The position numbers were made by a program, and so were the translations under genes. From Xanthomarina sp. F1114 (lineage in GTDB: Bacteria; Bacteroidota; Bacteroidia; Flavobacteriales; Flavobacteriaceae), in assembly GCF_026410255.1 (NCBI RefSeq), contig NZ_JAPMLL010000009.1, forward strand, positions 62,001 through 126,000: a stretch of DNA of 64,000 nucleotides, read 5' to 3'. This document shows, piece after piece, positions 1 through 8,772 of the stretch. The notes below the pieces were generated by a model, which saw nothing but the letters and a program-made list of their open reading frames with translations, did no database searches and had not been told where the DNA came from. Positions within the stretch are counted from its first letter, which is position 1. The number at the start of each line of letters is the position of its first letter.

Positions 1-1
1 C

Positions 2-514
2 ATAAAGAAAGCTAAAAAGTTTATTAGAACAAACGATGCTGTTTTAGATATTGGAAGTGTAGATGGTGTGATGTTCGAGAAATGGAAAAAGGATATTTCT
101 TATAGTTATGGCATTGATCCTATTTTAGAAAAGGAAATTAAAACGGAGACTTGTACACTTTTACCTGGGAAATTCCCTGAAGATCTTCCTGAAAATTTGA
201 GTTTTGATATTATTACTATGCTTGCCGTTTTAGAACATATTCCAAAGGAAGTTCAAGCAGGAATGGCTGAAAATTTCTATAATATATTAAAAACTAAAGG
301 CCGGGTGATTATAACAGTACCTTCTCCTCAAGTAGATTTTATTCTGGAAATCTTGTTGAAATTAAGATTAATTGATGGTATGAGCCTAGAAGAACATTAT
401 GGTTTTAAACCTAGCGACACAGAAAAAATCTTTGCTAAAGGCTTTAAACTTATAAAGAAAAAGAAGTTTCAATTAGGACTGAATAATCTTTATGTTTTTG
501 AAAAAATAGATTAA
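2..514 (+). CDS. class I SAM-dependent methyltransferase (5' end outside window)
   Basis: The frame is open from the left edge, so the N-terminus lies outside the window. The visible 170 codons begin just before the SAM-binding glycine motif (VLDIGSVDG), followed by the acidic loop region (YGIDP) and the motif IV/post-I segment FDIITMLAVLEHIP, which is typical of Methyltransf_11/Methyltransf_23 proteins. An internal GTG-ATG pair at 68-73 sits inside motif I and cannot be the true start. The substrate cannot be told from the sequence; proteins of this kind often modify polyketide, lipid or polysaccharide intermediates. It converges on the RidA gene with only 2 bases between the stop codons. 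Confidence 0.8.
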   Translation: MKKAKKFIRTNDAVLDIGSVDGVMFEKWKKDISYSYGIDPILEKEIKTETCTLLPGKFPEDLPENLSFDIITMLAVLEHIPKEVQAGMAENFYNILKTKGRVIITVPSPQVDFILEILLKLRLIDGMSLEEHYGFKPSDTEKIFAKGFKLIKKKKFQLGLNNLYVFEKID

Positions 515-516
515 AC

Positions 517-897
517 CTATTTAGAAGCCATCATACTAATTTCCACATTTACAAATTTAGGTAAGTTAGCAACTTCAACAGTTTCACGTGCTGGTGCAGT
601 TTCTTCATTAAAATAAGTAGCATAAACCTCGTTTATTTTAGAGAAGTTATGCATATCGCTAACAAAAATAGAAGCTTTAAAAACATTTTCAAAAGTCATG
701 TCGGCAGCTTTTAATACGGCTTTTAGGTTTTCCATGACCTGGTTTGTTTCAGATTTAATATCTTCCAAAACCAATTCCATAGTTTCTGGATTTAAAGCTA
801 TTTGTCCAGAGGTATATAAAATATCGTTTACTAATACAGCTTGATTATATGGTCCAATTGGAGCAGGAGCGTGGGGAGTATTAATTATTTTTTTCAT
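517..897 (-). CDS. RidA family reactive enamine/imine deaminase
   Basis: This 126-residue protein has the full length of the YjgF/YER057c/UK114 (RidA) family. It shows the N-terminal APxPIGPYNQAV signature, the YTSGQIAL segment, and the conserved arginine in PARETVEVANLP followed by VEISMMA near the C-terminus. Arg and Glu in these positions form the active-site cleft where RidA hydrolyses 2-aminoacrylate and other reactive enamines made by PLP enzymes. The protein is cytosolic. It lies 46 bases downstream of lptD on the same strand and probably shares its transcript. No signal for separate regulation is visible. The family assignment is secure; the exact paralogue role is not. Confidence 0.93.
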   Translation of the reverse strand: MKKIINTPHAPAPIGPYNQAVLVNDILYTSGQIALNPETMELVLEDIKSETNQVMENLKAVLKAADMTFENVFKASIFVSDMHNFSKINEVYATYFNEETAPARETVEVANLPKFVNVEISMMASK

Positions 898-943
898 AAT
901 AAATGGTTTTTATTAGCAAATGGAAATGATGAAATTAAGGTAT

Positions 944-3643
944 TTATAGTTGCTTATCTTGTTGTCTTCGTTTGTCGTATTTAATATCCTTAAGCAGGTT
1001 AGATTTAATTCCTATAAAGAAATTCCATTGAGAGTTATTTCCAAAAGGAATCCAATTTAGGCTCATTCGCCAACTTAATAAATCTCTTTCAAATCTCAAA
1101 GAAGTATAGGTGAAGCCTTTATTTTTAAAGTCGTATCCGGAAGATGCACCAACTTTCCAGCGTGGTGATAATTCTACATCTCCAGAAAACATTAAGGAAT
1201 GCGAAGAAATATCATCTTCACGTCTCGCATTTGCATAGTTAACTGCATAGGCAAAGCGTATACTCCATGGAATAACACTAGTATATAAGTCGCTTGGTGT
1301 ATTTTCCTCTTCATCGTCGTCCTCTTCATAAAAACTCTGATTTGCAAAATCTTGAGAACGTCCAAATAAATCGTCAGCACGACCACCACTTCTAATATTT
1401 TCAGCATAGCTTTCTTCAGTTTCGCCACCGGTAAATGTGGTGTTAGAAATAGAATAATTCATAGTAACATTGGCGCTAGTTAATCTGAATAAACTTCCTC
1501 CATTATCAATATTCCAACGGTCAATCATATTATTGTTGTTGTCTAAAGCGTAAGGATTTAAAACTGCTCCAAAATTAACAGACATTTTCCCTTTTAATAA
1601 TTGAGTGCTTCCAGAAATGGTAACATTATTCCAGTTTAAAGAATCTGCAGCAATATCATAACCTGTATTAATATTTAGGTTGTCTAATAGTTTTATTTTT
1701 CTAGGTTCGGTTGCCGTAGAATCTTTATCGCGAACCTTCATTTCAATATTATTTCCTAAAGCAAATCCAACCATATTAGAGTGTCTGTTGTTTGGAGAAC
1801 CAAAAACAGATTTCTCAAATTTAGAATATTCAACTTGCTCTTTAGTTAAACCATCTGCACTTACCACTTCGTAAGTGTCGTAATATTGGTCGAAAGACGG
1901 GTTGATACTATAACTTATAGATGGTCTCATTACGTGTCTAAGAGCTTTAATCTTCTTGTCTTCACCTTCTTTTTCAAAATTAAACATTCCGTAAAGAGTG
2001 GTTCCTAAGTTAGCATTAAAATCATAGGTTCTATAAGATGCAAATCCGTTGTTTTCCTCTGTAACTACGTCGTTTATTGATTCATCATAGTATTTATCTA
2101 CCGTTTTAAAAGTCCATGTTTCATTGTAGTTAGTAGTTGCACTTAAACTCAAATGTTTTAAAATTTTGAAATTGGTAGTAAGCGGAATACTTTGATTAAT
2201 TCCGTTTTGTGCTTGGTCCCACATTTCTTTCTTAAAAAATAAGGAGTCGGTAGTTTGAATTCTATTTTCAGCTCTTACGTTATATTGAAAGTTAATGTTT
2301 TGGAGAATCCCTTTTTTAGACCCTGTTTTTGGTTCAAAAGGGTAAATTCTGCTCACACTTGCTTGAAGTGTCGGTAACGTCATATTAATAGACTCTGTAT
2401 TCGTGTTTTGAGAATGTGTTGCAGCCACACTCATATTTACCTGTGGTTGTCCTTGAAAAGTTTTAGAATAGGACACGGAAGATTGCATTGTGTTATTTAA
2501 CTGACTTGGTGCATTAACCTGATTTATGGATTCCTTATAATATTTACTACTTCCTAAGTTAACAGAAGCTGTAAACCTTGAGCTAGGACTGGATTTGGTA
2601 TCCTGACTATGGGTCCAACGTATGTTATAGATATTTTGTTTTGAGTAATCTGGAAAACCACGTTCACTTTCAATAAGGTTCTCGTACCTAAAACCTATAT
2701 CTCCATAAAACTTATAACGCAAGGCATAATCACTTTCAAAACGTAAACCATAGCTACCATTTGTGTAGTAATCTCCTAAAACGGCTAAGTCTATATAATC
2801 GCTAATAGCAAAATAGTATCCTCCATTTTGTAAAAAGTACCCGCGACTGCTTTGCTCTCCAAAACTAGGGATTAACACACCTGAGGTTTGTTTTTTAGTT
2901 AGAGGAAAAAATCCAAAGGGTAAACCAATAGGAGTGGGGACATCTGCAATTACCATATTAGTAAGGCCCACAACAATTTTTTTCCCTGGTACTAACTTTA
3001 TTTTATTGGCTTGAAAATAATATTCCGGATTTTCTATGTCTTTGGAAGTTGTAAATCGGCCTTTATATAAAAATATAACAGAATCGTTTTCCTTTTTGGT
3101 AATAGGCGCATAAATCTGCATCCCTTGTTGTTCAGTCTTCGATTTGAAAATTAAGGCTTTTTCGGTTTTAAAGTTAAATCTAATTGAATCCGGTTCTACT
3201 AGATTATCGCCTTGTTTAAACGATGGACGCTGGGTGTAAACTCCAGCCGAATCTTTTATTCGCCCAGCATATACCTCATTCTTACTGTAATCTATAACAA
3301 TTATTCCTGCCTTTAATTCCATGTCTTGAAAATAGACTTCAGCTTCGTTATACAAATAGAGCTTTTGCTCTTTACTATTAAAAGATGTGTAGTCTTTAGC
3401 TTTGTATGTAACTGTAGATGCTAATAGTTCTGGTTTAGGCTTAATAGAATCGTTTAGGGTAGAATCTTGTTCAATAGTTGAAACCTCTATTTTTTCTAAC
3501 GAATTGATTTCAACGTTAATAGTATCCTTGGTTTTTTCAGACGAGATATTCTTCCCAGGTTTTGGAATATCTTGAGCGAAGCCAAAAGTGTTGATAAACA
3601 CTGTAAAACTTAAGGCAAAAAGTATGTAAAAGTTGTTTGTATG
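944..3643 (-). CDS. lptD: LptD-like LPS assembly outer-membrane protein
   Basis: A protein of about 900 residues with an N-terminal signal peptide ending near FGFAQ, then an OstA/LptA-like beta-jellyroll region (segments like LYLYNEAEVYFQDMELKAG and GIIVIDY), then a long beta-barrel region rich in alternating aromatic strands ending in a basic tail. This is the form of LptD found in Bacteroidota, where it inserts lipopolysaccharide into the outer leaflet. An acidic run (EEDDDEEE) lies late in the barrel. The open frame extends to a TTG at 3697, but that TTG is the end of a TAATTTTG -7 box, so I place the start at the TTG at 3643, directly before the signal peptide. Family confidence is good; start confidence moderate. 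Confidence 0.85.
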   Translation of the reverse strand, partial: HTNNFYILFALSFTVFINTFGFAQDIPKPGKNISSEKTKDTINVEINSLEKIEVSTIEQDSTLNDSIKPKPELLASTVTYKAKDYTSFNSKEQKLYLYNEAEVYFQDMELKAGIIVIDYSKNEVYAGRIKDSAGVYTQRPSFKQGDNLVEPDSIRFNFKTEKALIFKSKTEQQGMQIYAPITKKENDSVIFLYKGRFTTSKDIENPEYYFQANKIKLVPGKKIVVGLTNMVIADVPTPIGLPFGFFPLTKKQTSGVLIPSFGEQSSRGYFLQNGGYYFAISDYIDLAVLGDYYTNGSYGLRFESDYALRYKFYGDIGFRYENLIESERGFPDYSKQNIYNIRWTHSQDTKSSPSSRFTASVNLGSSKYYKESINQVNAPSQLNNTMQSSVSYSKTFQGQPQVNMSVAATHSQNTNTESINMTLPTLQASVSRIYPFEPKTGSKKGILQNINFQYNVRAENRIQTTDSLFFKKEMWDQAQNGINQSIPLTTNFKILKHLSLSATTNYNETWTFKTVDKYYDESINDVVTEENNGFASYRTYDFNANLGTTLYGMFNFEKEGEDKKIKALRHVMRPSISYSINPSFDQYYDTYEVVSADGLTKEQVEYSKFEKSVFGSPNNRHSNMVGFALGNNIEMKVRDKDSTATEPRKIKLLDNLNINTGYDIAADSLNWNNVTISGSTQLLKGKMSVNFGAVLNPYALDNNNNMIDRWNIDNGGSLFRLTSANVTMNYSISNTTFTGGETEESYAENIRSGGRADDLFGRSQDFANQSFYEEDDDEEENTPSDLYTSVIPWSIRFAYAVNYANARREDDISSHSLMFSGDVELSPRWKVGASSGYDFKNKGFTYTSLRFERDLLSWRMSLNWIPFGNNSQWNFFIGIKSNLLKDIKYDKRRQQDKQL

Positions 3644-3694
3644 CAACGCTTTTAAATGTATTTTTGTAAAAGTATGGCTCGGTTTTTGAATTGC

Positions 3695-3702
3695 CAAAAT
3701 TA
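3695..3702 (-). promoter_or_regulatory. -7 promoter element of lptD
   Basis: On the minus strand the bases read TAATTTTG, an exact match to the Bacteroidota TAnnTTTG -7 element. Transcription would begin near 3690, giving a leader of about 45 bases before the proposed TTG start at 3643. No clear -33 TTG is seen. Confidence 0.5.
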
Positions 3703-3894
3703 CATATATTTTTTGTGATTAGTTTAATATTCACAAAAATTCGAAAATTAAATTATACTTAATAATAGAGAGTAATAAACTTGCTCTTTAGTTGTTATTA
3801 TTTATATGAAGTACCCATGGTTAGTCCTTAATCACTTATAAAAATATTATATGGTTATTTTATATAATAAATAAAAAACAATACAGATCATTAC

Positions 3895-5013
3895 ATGAAA
3901 ACCAAAACAATTATACGTTTCTTATTTGTCTTAGGATTTTTATTCCACATTAGTGGTAATACTTTGTTTGCTCAGGCTAACTCTAACAAGTTTGTTGTAG
4001 TGCTAGATGCGGGTCACGGTGGAAAAGATCCAGGAAAACCTTCTAAAGATGGTTTTACGGAAAAGGAAATTGCTTTAAAAATTGCATTGGCGGTAGGAAA
4101 GGAATTAGAAAAAAATCCTAATATAAAAGTGATTTATACACGAACAAAAGATGTTTTTGTGGATTTATTTAAAAGAGGAAAAATAGCCAACGAGGCAAAA
4201 GCCGATTTATTTGTATCCATCCATTGCAACGCCCATCATACTCAAGCTTATGGTTCTGAAACCTACGTATTAGGTATAAATAGAAATGATACTAATTTTA
4301 ATGTAGCAAAAGCGGAGAACGAAGTTATTTATCTAGAGGATGATTATGAGAAAAACTATGAAGGATTCGATCCAAACTCCCCAGGGTCTTTTATAGGATT
4401 AACACTTATGCAAGAAGAATATTTAGATCAAAGTATTCTATTGGCTAGTTTAATTCAAGATAAATTCACAAATTCTCTAAAACGCAAGAACAGAGGAGTT
4501 AAGCAAGCAGGATTTATAGTGTTGCATCAAACTATTATGCCTAGTGTTTTAGTAGAAACCGGATTTATTACTAACAAGCATGAAGGAGCTTATCTAAACT
4601 CAGGGAAAGGGCAAAAAGAAATGTCGGGAGCCATCAAAGACGCTATCGAAGATTATAAAAAAGCTATATATCAAAATATCGATGATTTTGTTTATCAAGA
4701 AACAATAATGGAAGCTTTAGATAATCCAGAACCACCAGAAATTTATAAAAACATTGTGTTTAAAGTACAAATTGCTGCTAGTTCTCGAGAAATTGAATTA
4801 AAACCATTTAATTTTAAAGGTTTAGAAGATGTAACCAGAAATAAGATAAACGGTCTTTATAAATATTATTACGGTTATACTTCCGATTATACAAAAATAA
4901 AGGATTTTCAAAAATATGCGCAATCTAAAGGGTACACTTCAAGTTTTCTTGTTGCTTTTAAAGACGGTAAAGCTATTCCTTTAGATGAAGCACTAAAATC
5001 AACTCCAAATTAG
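3895..5013 (+). CDS. N-acetylmuramoyl-L-alanine amidase with SPOR-like C-terminus
   Basis: A secreted 372-residue protein. A signal peptide (residues 1-27, ending TLFAQ) precedes an Amidase_3 domain: zinc ligands His41 in VLDAGHGGKDPG, Glu56 in FTEKEI and His110 in FVSIHCNAHH, and the catalytic glutamate in VLVETGF. It cleaves the amide bond between MurNAc and the stem peptide during cell separation or turnover. The last 80 residues (FKVQIAASS to the YTSSFLVAF segment) look like a SPOR domain, which in this family binds denuded septal glycan. The MCE gene follows after 55 bases, so the two are probably co-transcribed. It diverges from lptD across a 250-base gap. Confidence 0.93.
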   Translation: MKTKTIIRFLFVLGFLFHISGNTLFAQANSNKFVVVLDAGHGGKDPGKPSKDGFTEKEIALKIALAVGKELEKNPNIKVIYTRTKDVFVDLFKRGKIANEAKADLFVSIHCNAHHTQAYGSETYVLGINRNDTNFNVAKAENEVIYLEDDYEKNYEGFDPNSPGSFIGLTLMQEEYLDQSILLASLIQDKFTNSLKRKNRGVKQAGFIVLHQTIMPSVLVETGFITNKHEGAYLNSGKGQKEMSGAIKDAIEDYKKAIYQNIDDFVYQETIMEALDNPEPPEIYKNIVFKVQIAASSREIELKPFNFKGLEDVTRNKINGLYKYYYGYTSDYTKIKDFQKYAQSKGYTSSFLVAFKDGKAIPLDEALKSTPN

Positions 5014-5068
5014 AGCCATTCTTTATAAATTTATTTCTAATTTTGTTAGGTAACTAAATACACATAAT

Positions 5069-6016
5069 TTGAAACTATCAAGAGAAGTTAAAACTGCTAT
5101 TTTAGTCATATCGGGAATCTTATTCCTTATTTTTGGCTTTAATTATCTTAAAGGCACAAATTTACTAGATTCTTCCGATGCATTTTATACAGAATTTGAT
5201 TATAATGGTTTAACAACGGCATCGCCGGTAACCATTAAAGGTAATAATGTTGGGAAAATCAATGAAATAACCTACGTAATGGAAACTGGGAAAACACGTG
5301 TTTCTTTTTCCGTTGACAAGGATTTAAAATTCTCAAAAAATAGTAAAATGAGACTTTATCCTATGGGGTTATTAGATGGTAATGCCCTTGCTATTATTCC
5401 CGCTAAAGATGAAGATTATGCAGAAAGTGGAGATGTACTTATCTCTGAAGTAGAACCAGGACTTATTAAAGACCTTTCCGATAATTTTTCAGGAATTAGT
5501 GAAGGTTTAGACAGTACTCTAAAAACAGCAGACACTTTATTATTAAGCATAAACAGTTTGGTAGAAGACGATTCTGAAGAAGGTTTAAAAAGCGCTATCA
5601 AAGAAATGAATTTAACTTTAACTTCATTTAAAAATCTCTCAGGCTCTTTTAATAACCTAATAACTAAAAATCAAGATAGTTTAACTCAAGTTATTAGTAA
5701 CTTTAACTCTGTAAGTAAAAACCTTGCTACGCTTTCTGAAGATTTAAAAGATGTTGAGATTTCTAAAACTGTTGCAAGCCTAGATCAAACTTTAACTAAT
5801 GTCAATGCACTCCTAGCAGACTTAGAAAAAGGAGAAGGTTCAATGGGGAAACTACTTAAAGACGAAAAACTATACCATAATTTAGAAGTAGCATCAGGAC
5901 AGTTAAGCGAATTACTTCAAGATTTTAAATTAAATCCAAAACGCTATATTCACGTGTCCGTTTTTGGAGGCAAAAATAAAGACGATTACGAGAAACCAGA
6001 AGACGAAAGACAATAA
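5069..6016 (+). CDS. MCE/MlaD family lipid-transport protein
   Basis: Starts with TTG. One N-terminal membrane helix (about residues 9-28, AILVISGILFLIFGFNYL) is followed by an MCE domain (about residues 38-115, containing YNGLTTASPVTIKGNNVGKI and the conserved hydrophobic end of the beta barrel), then a long helical tail with NxLL-type heptads. MlaD/MCE proteins form rings that carry phospholipid between inner and outer membranes and normally partner with an MlaE permease and MlaF ATPase; neither is in the window. It sits between the amidase and the Fe-S protein, with 16 bases to the latter, so the block looks like one operon. Confidence 0.88.
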   Translation: MKLSREVKTAILVISGILFLIFGFNYLKGTNLLDSSDAFYTEFDYNGLTTASPVTIKGNNVGKINEITYVMETGKTRVSFSVDKDLKFSKNSKMRLYPMGLLDGNALAIIPAKDEDYAESGDVLISEVEPGLIKDLSDNFSGISEGLDSTLKTADTLLLSINSLVEDDSEEGLKSAIKEMNLTLTSFKNLSGSFNNLITKNQDSLTQVISNFNSVSKNLATLSEDLKDVEISKTVASLDQTLTNVNALLADLEKGEGSMGKLLKDEKLYHNLEVASGQLSELLQDFKLNPKRYIHVSVFGGKNKDDYEKPEDERQ

Positions 6017-6032
6017 TAAAACCAACTAACCA

Positions 6033-7340
6033 ATGAATTATATTCCAAACATTTTATTTGCTTTATTGCTTATTGCAGGTCTTGGTTATTTTGCCAGGAA
6101 TGTTAAAAAACTAGTTAGAAACATTAAGCTTGGACAAGATGTAGATGTAAGCGATAATAAATCGCAACGCAGGAAAAACATGGCCATGATTGCTTTGGGG
6201 CAAAGCAAAATGGTTAAAAGACCCATTGCTGGTTTTCTTCATGTTATAGTATATGTTGGATTTATAATAATTAATATAGAATTACTAGAAATTGTTATCG
6301 ATGGTTTAACAGGTTCGTGGAGAGTTTTTTCTTATTACCAGGAACTTTATGGTATTCTAATTGGAACATTTGAGGTACTGGCTCTTCTGGTACTTCTATC
6401 TGTAACTATTTTCTGGATTAGAAGAAATGTTATTAAAATTAAGCGTTTCTGGAACAGCGAAATGGCGGGTTGGCCAAAAAATGACGGGAATTATATTCTT
6501 TATTTCGAAATGGTTTTGATGGCCCTTTTCTTGGTTATGAATGCTACAGATATTCATTTTCAATTAATGAACTCTGGAAATGTGGTATCTCAGTTTATAG
6601 CACCATGGTTTAGTGGTTTACCTGAAACAACCATTCATATTATAGAAAGATCAGCTTGGTGGTTGCATATTATTGGAATTCTAATTTTCCTTAATTACTT
6701 ATATTTCTCTAAGCATTTACATATACTTTTAGCGTTTCCAAATACCTATTACGGTAAGGTAAAGCCTAAAGGGCAATTAAATAATTTAGAATCTGTTACC
6801 AACGAAGTTAAAATGATGATGGATCCAAATGTAGATCCCTTTGCTGCATCACCGGAAGGAGCAGAAGACGAAATGCCTGCAAAATTTGGTGCTAGTGATG
6901 TGCAAGATTTATCATGGGTACAATTATTAAATGCCTATACATGTACAGAATGTGGGCGTTGTACAAGTGAATGTCCAGCCAACTTAACAGGTAAGAAATT
7001 GTCTCCTAGAAAAATTATGATGGATACCAGAGACAGATTAGAGGAAGTTGGAAAAAATATCGATGCTAATAAAGGTGAATTTAAAGATGATGGAAAACAA
7101 CTTTTAGGCGACTATATTACTGCCGAAGAACTTTGGGCTTGTACCACATGTAATGCTTGTGTGGAAGCGTGTCCTGTAAGTATTGATCCATTATCCATTA
7201 TTATAGAAATGAGACGCTATTTGGTTATGGAACAAAGTGCTGCTCCAGTAGAACTTAATAATATGATGACAAATATTGAAAACAATGGTGCTCCTTGGCC
7301 GTATAACCAAATGGATAGATTAAACTGGAAAGACGAGTAA
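6033..7340 (+). CDS. membrane-bound (Fe-S) oxidoreductase subunit, HdrC/DsrK-like
   Basis: 435 residues. The N-terminal half carries five predicted membrane helices (about residues 2-21, 63-90, 105-127, 152-172 and 210-232) with several His residues that could bind haem, resembling the NarI/HdrE-type membrane anchor. The C-terminal half carries two 4Fe-4S ligand sets, CTECGRCTSECP (about residue 304) and CTTCNACVEACP (about residue 370). Such proteins move electrons between quinone and a cytoplasmic cysteine-rich partner. That partner is probably the cysteine-rich protein at 7981, two genes downstream. The physiological substrate is unknown. No truncation or frameshift is seen. Confidence 0.88.
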   Translation: MNYIPNILFALLLIAGLGYFARNVKKLVRNIKLGQDVDVSDNKSQRRKNMAMIALGQSKMVKRPIAGFLHVIVYVGFIIINIELLEIVIDGLTGSWRVFSYYQELYGILIGTFEVLALLVLLSVTIFWIRRNVIKIKRFWNSEMAGWPKNDGNYILYFEMVLMALFLVMNATDIHFQLMNSGNVVSQFIAPWFSGLPETTIHIIERSAWWLHIIGILIFLNYLYFSKHLHILLAFPNTYYGKVKPKGQLNNLESVTNEVKMMMDPNVDPFAASPEGAEDEMPAKFGASDVQDLSWVQLLNAYTCTECGRCTSECPANLTGKKLSPRKIMMDTRDRLEEVGKNIDANKGEFKDDGKQLLGDYITAEELWACTTCNACVEACPVSIDPLSIIIEMRRYLVMEQSAAPVELNNMMTNIENNGAPWPYNQMDRLNWKDE

Positions 7341-7345
7341 TATAT

Positions 7346-7366
7346 CCCTGTGCAAACAGGAATTAT
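7346..7366. repeat. CCTGT-ACAGG palindrome, copy 1
   Basis: Just after the Fe-S gene the sequence reads CCTGTGCAAACAGG, a 5-bp stem with a 4-base loop, flanked by AT-rich bases. Similar short palindromes occur at 7453 and about 7935, so all three flank the HAD-like gene. Confidence 0.5.
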
Positions 7367-7452
7367 ATAAAAATATAGAAGTAATTTTTTCTATAAACGA
7401 TTATTTAAGAATTTTTTACGAAGTAAAAATTTAAATTAGTTGAATTAAAGTG

Positions 7453-7471
7453 ATCCCTGCTTTCGCAGGAA
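7453..7471. repeat. CCTGC-GCAGG palindrome, copy 2
   Basis: The sequence ATCCCTGCTTTCGCAGGA lies immediately before the HAD-like gene. It matches the widely scattered bacterial intergenic repeat whose translation gives the well-known artefactual peptide IPAFAG; the upstream GTG at 7450 would read exactly that, so it should not be used as a start. Confidence 0.6.
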
Positions 7472-7479
7472 GTAAGAAT

Positions 7480-7920
7480 ATGAAAAGAGAAGACGCAGAC
7501 AAATTATTACACGAAAAAGTTGAAGCAGGAGAAAAGGTTAGTCCTATTTTGCCAGATAATGTTAAAAACTACCTGGTCGATATAGACGGAACTATCTGTG
7601 ATGATATTCCAAATGAAGAGCCAGAACGTATGTTAACTGCAGAGGTTTATCCGGACGCCTTAGCTACTTGCAATAAATGGTATGACGAAGGACATTTAAT
7701 TTGTTTTTTTACCTCCAGATTAGAAGAACACAGAGCCAATACCGAAACATGGTTAAATAAACATGGGTTTAAATACCATAGTTTATTAATGGGTAAACCT
7801 AGAGGAGGAAATTACCATTGGATAGATAATCATTTAGTGAAAGCTACGAGATATAAAGGGAAATTTACAGATTTAGTAGATAAAAAGGCCACGATTCAAG
7901 TTTTTGACGATGGTGAATAA
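7480..7920 (+). CDS. HAD-like phosphatase-family protein
   Basis: 146 residues from the ATG at 7480. The motif YLVDIDGTICDD (about residues 28-39) is HAD motif I with both catalytic aspartates, ICFFTSR is motif II, and the final part contains KPRGGNYHWIDNH, with a motif III/IV-like lysine and aspartate. There is no large cap domain, so this is a C0-type HAD acting perhaps on a phosphorylated macromolecule or sugar. I recall related flavobacterial proteins being labelled phosphoheptose isomerase, but no SIS fold is visible and I do not adopt that name. It splits two genes encoding likely partner Fe-S proteins and has palindromic repeats on both sides. Confidence 0.72.
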   Translation: MKREDADKLLHEKVEAGEKVSPILPDNVKNYLVDIDGTICDDIPNEEPERMLTAEVYPDALATCNKWYDEGHLICFFTSRLEEHRANTETWLNKHGFKYHSLLMGKPRGGNYHWIDNHLVKATRYKGKFTDLVDKKATIQVFDDGE

Positions 7921-7932
7921 TGAGTATTATAA

Positions 7933-7956
7933 TTTCAGTGAAAACAGGATTTTAAT
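7933..7956. repeat. imperfect TTTCAGTGAAAACAGG repeat, copy 3
   Basis: Between the HAD-like gene and the cysteine-rich gene the bases TTTCAGTGAAAACAGGAT resemble copies 1 and 2 but have lost the left CCTG arm. It is weaker than the other two and is listed mainly because of its position. Confidence 0.3.
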
Positions 7957-7980
7957 CTCATAATTAAAGCAATTAATAAA

Positions 7981-8772
7981 ATGAGCGAACAATTAAAAGT
8001 GCCAACTATGGCGCAATGTATGGCAGAAGGTAGACAACCAGAAATTTTATTTTGGGTTGGTGCTGCTGGAAGTTACGACGATAGAGCAAAAAAAATAACA
8101 AGAGCTTTTGTAAAGATTCTTAATAAAGCAAATGTAGATTTTGCTGTTTTAGGAACTGAAGAGAGTTCAACAGGTGATGTGGCAAAACGAGCTGGAAATG
8201 AGTTTTTGTTTCAGATGCAGGCAATGACAAATATTGAAGTGTTAAATGCCTACGAAGTAAAGCGTATTGTTACGGCTTGTCCCCATTCATATAACACCTT
8301 AAAGAATGAATACCCGGAACTTGGTGGGAACTATCAAGTGCAACACCATACACAGTTTATTAACGAACTTATAAGTTCGGGGAAATTAAATATTGGAAAA
8401 GTTTCAGAACTAAGTGGCAAACGTATCACTTTTCACGATCCGTGTTATTTAGGACGTGCGAATGATGTCTACGAAGCGCCTAGAGAATTACTAAAAACTC
8501 TAGGGGTAGAATTGGTAGAAATGAAACGTAGTCGAAACTCTGCACTTTGCTGTGGTGCCGGAGGCGCACAAATGTTTAAAGAACCAGAAAAAGGAGATAA
8601 AGATATTAATGTATTGAGAACCGAAGACGCTTTAGAAACCAAGCCTAATATTATTGCAACAGGTTGTCCGTATTGCAACACAATGATGACAGATGGCGTA
8701 AAAGCAAAAGATAAAGAAGACAGTATTCAAGTTTTAGATATTGCAGAATTAATAGCAAACTCCCAAGAATAA
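7981..8772 (+). CDS. cysteine-rich (CCG-domain) Fe-S oxidoreductase subunit
   Basis: 263 residues, cytosolic. Two CCG-type modules are visible: the first with TACPHSYNTLKNEYP and HDPCYLGR, the second with LCCGAGGAQMF and TGCPYCNTMM. CCG domains occur in heterodisulfide reductase subunit B, GlpC, LutA and succinate:quinone reductase E, where they bind a non-cubane Fe-S cluster or act in thiol/disulfide chemistry. It is the expected soluble partner of the membrane Fe-S protein at 6033. Its stop codon overlaps the next start by one base (TAATG), so the following gene is translationally coupled. The substrate of the complex cannot be deduced. Confidence 0.9.
   Translation: MSEQLKVPTMAQCMAEGRQPEILFWVGAAGSYDDRAKKITRAFVKILNKANVDFAVLGTEESSTGDVAKRAGNEFLFQMQAMTNIEVLNAYEVKRIVTACPHSYNTLKNEYPELGGNYQVQHHTQFINELISSGKLNIGKVSELSGKRITFHDPCYLGRANDVYEAPRELLKTLGVELVEMKRSRNSALCCGAGGAQMFKEPEKGDKDINVLRTEDALETKPNIIATGCPYCNTMMTDGVKAKDKEDSIQVLDIAELIANSQE

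Noticed and set aside
1192-1428. Minus-strand open frame inside the lptD gene
   Set aside because: A shifted-frame shadow of the lptD coding strand, with low-complexity composition and no separate promoter.
3537-3734. Open frame covering the lptD start region
   Set aside because: It overlaps the signal peptide coding part of lptD in another frame and has no coding character of its own.
7450-7479. GTG start adding ten residues to the HAD-like protein
   Set aside because: It translates a palindromic intergenic repeat into the common artefact peptide IPAFAG.
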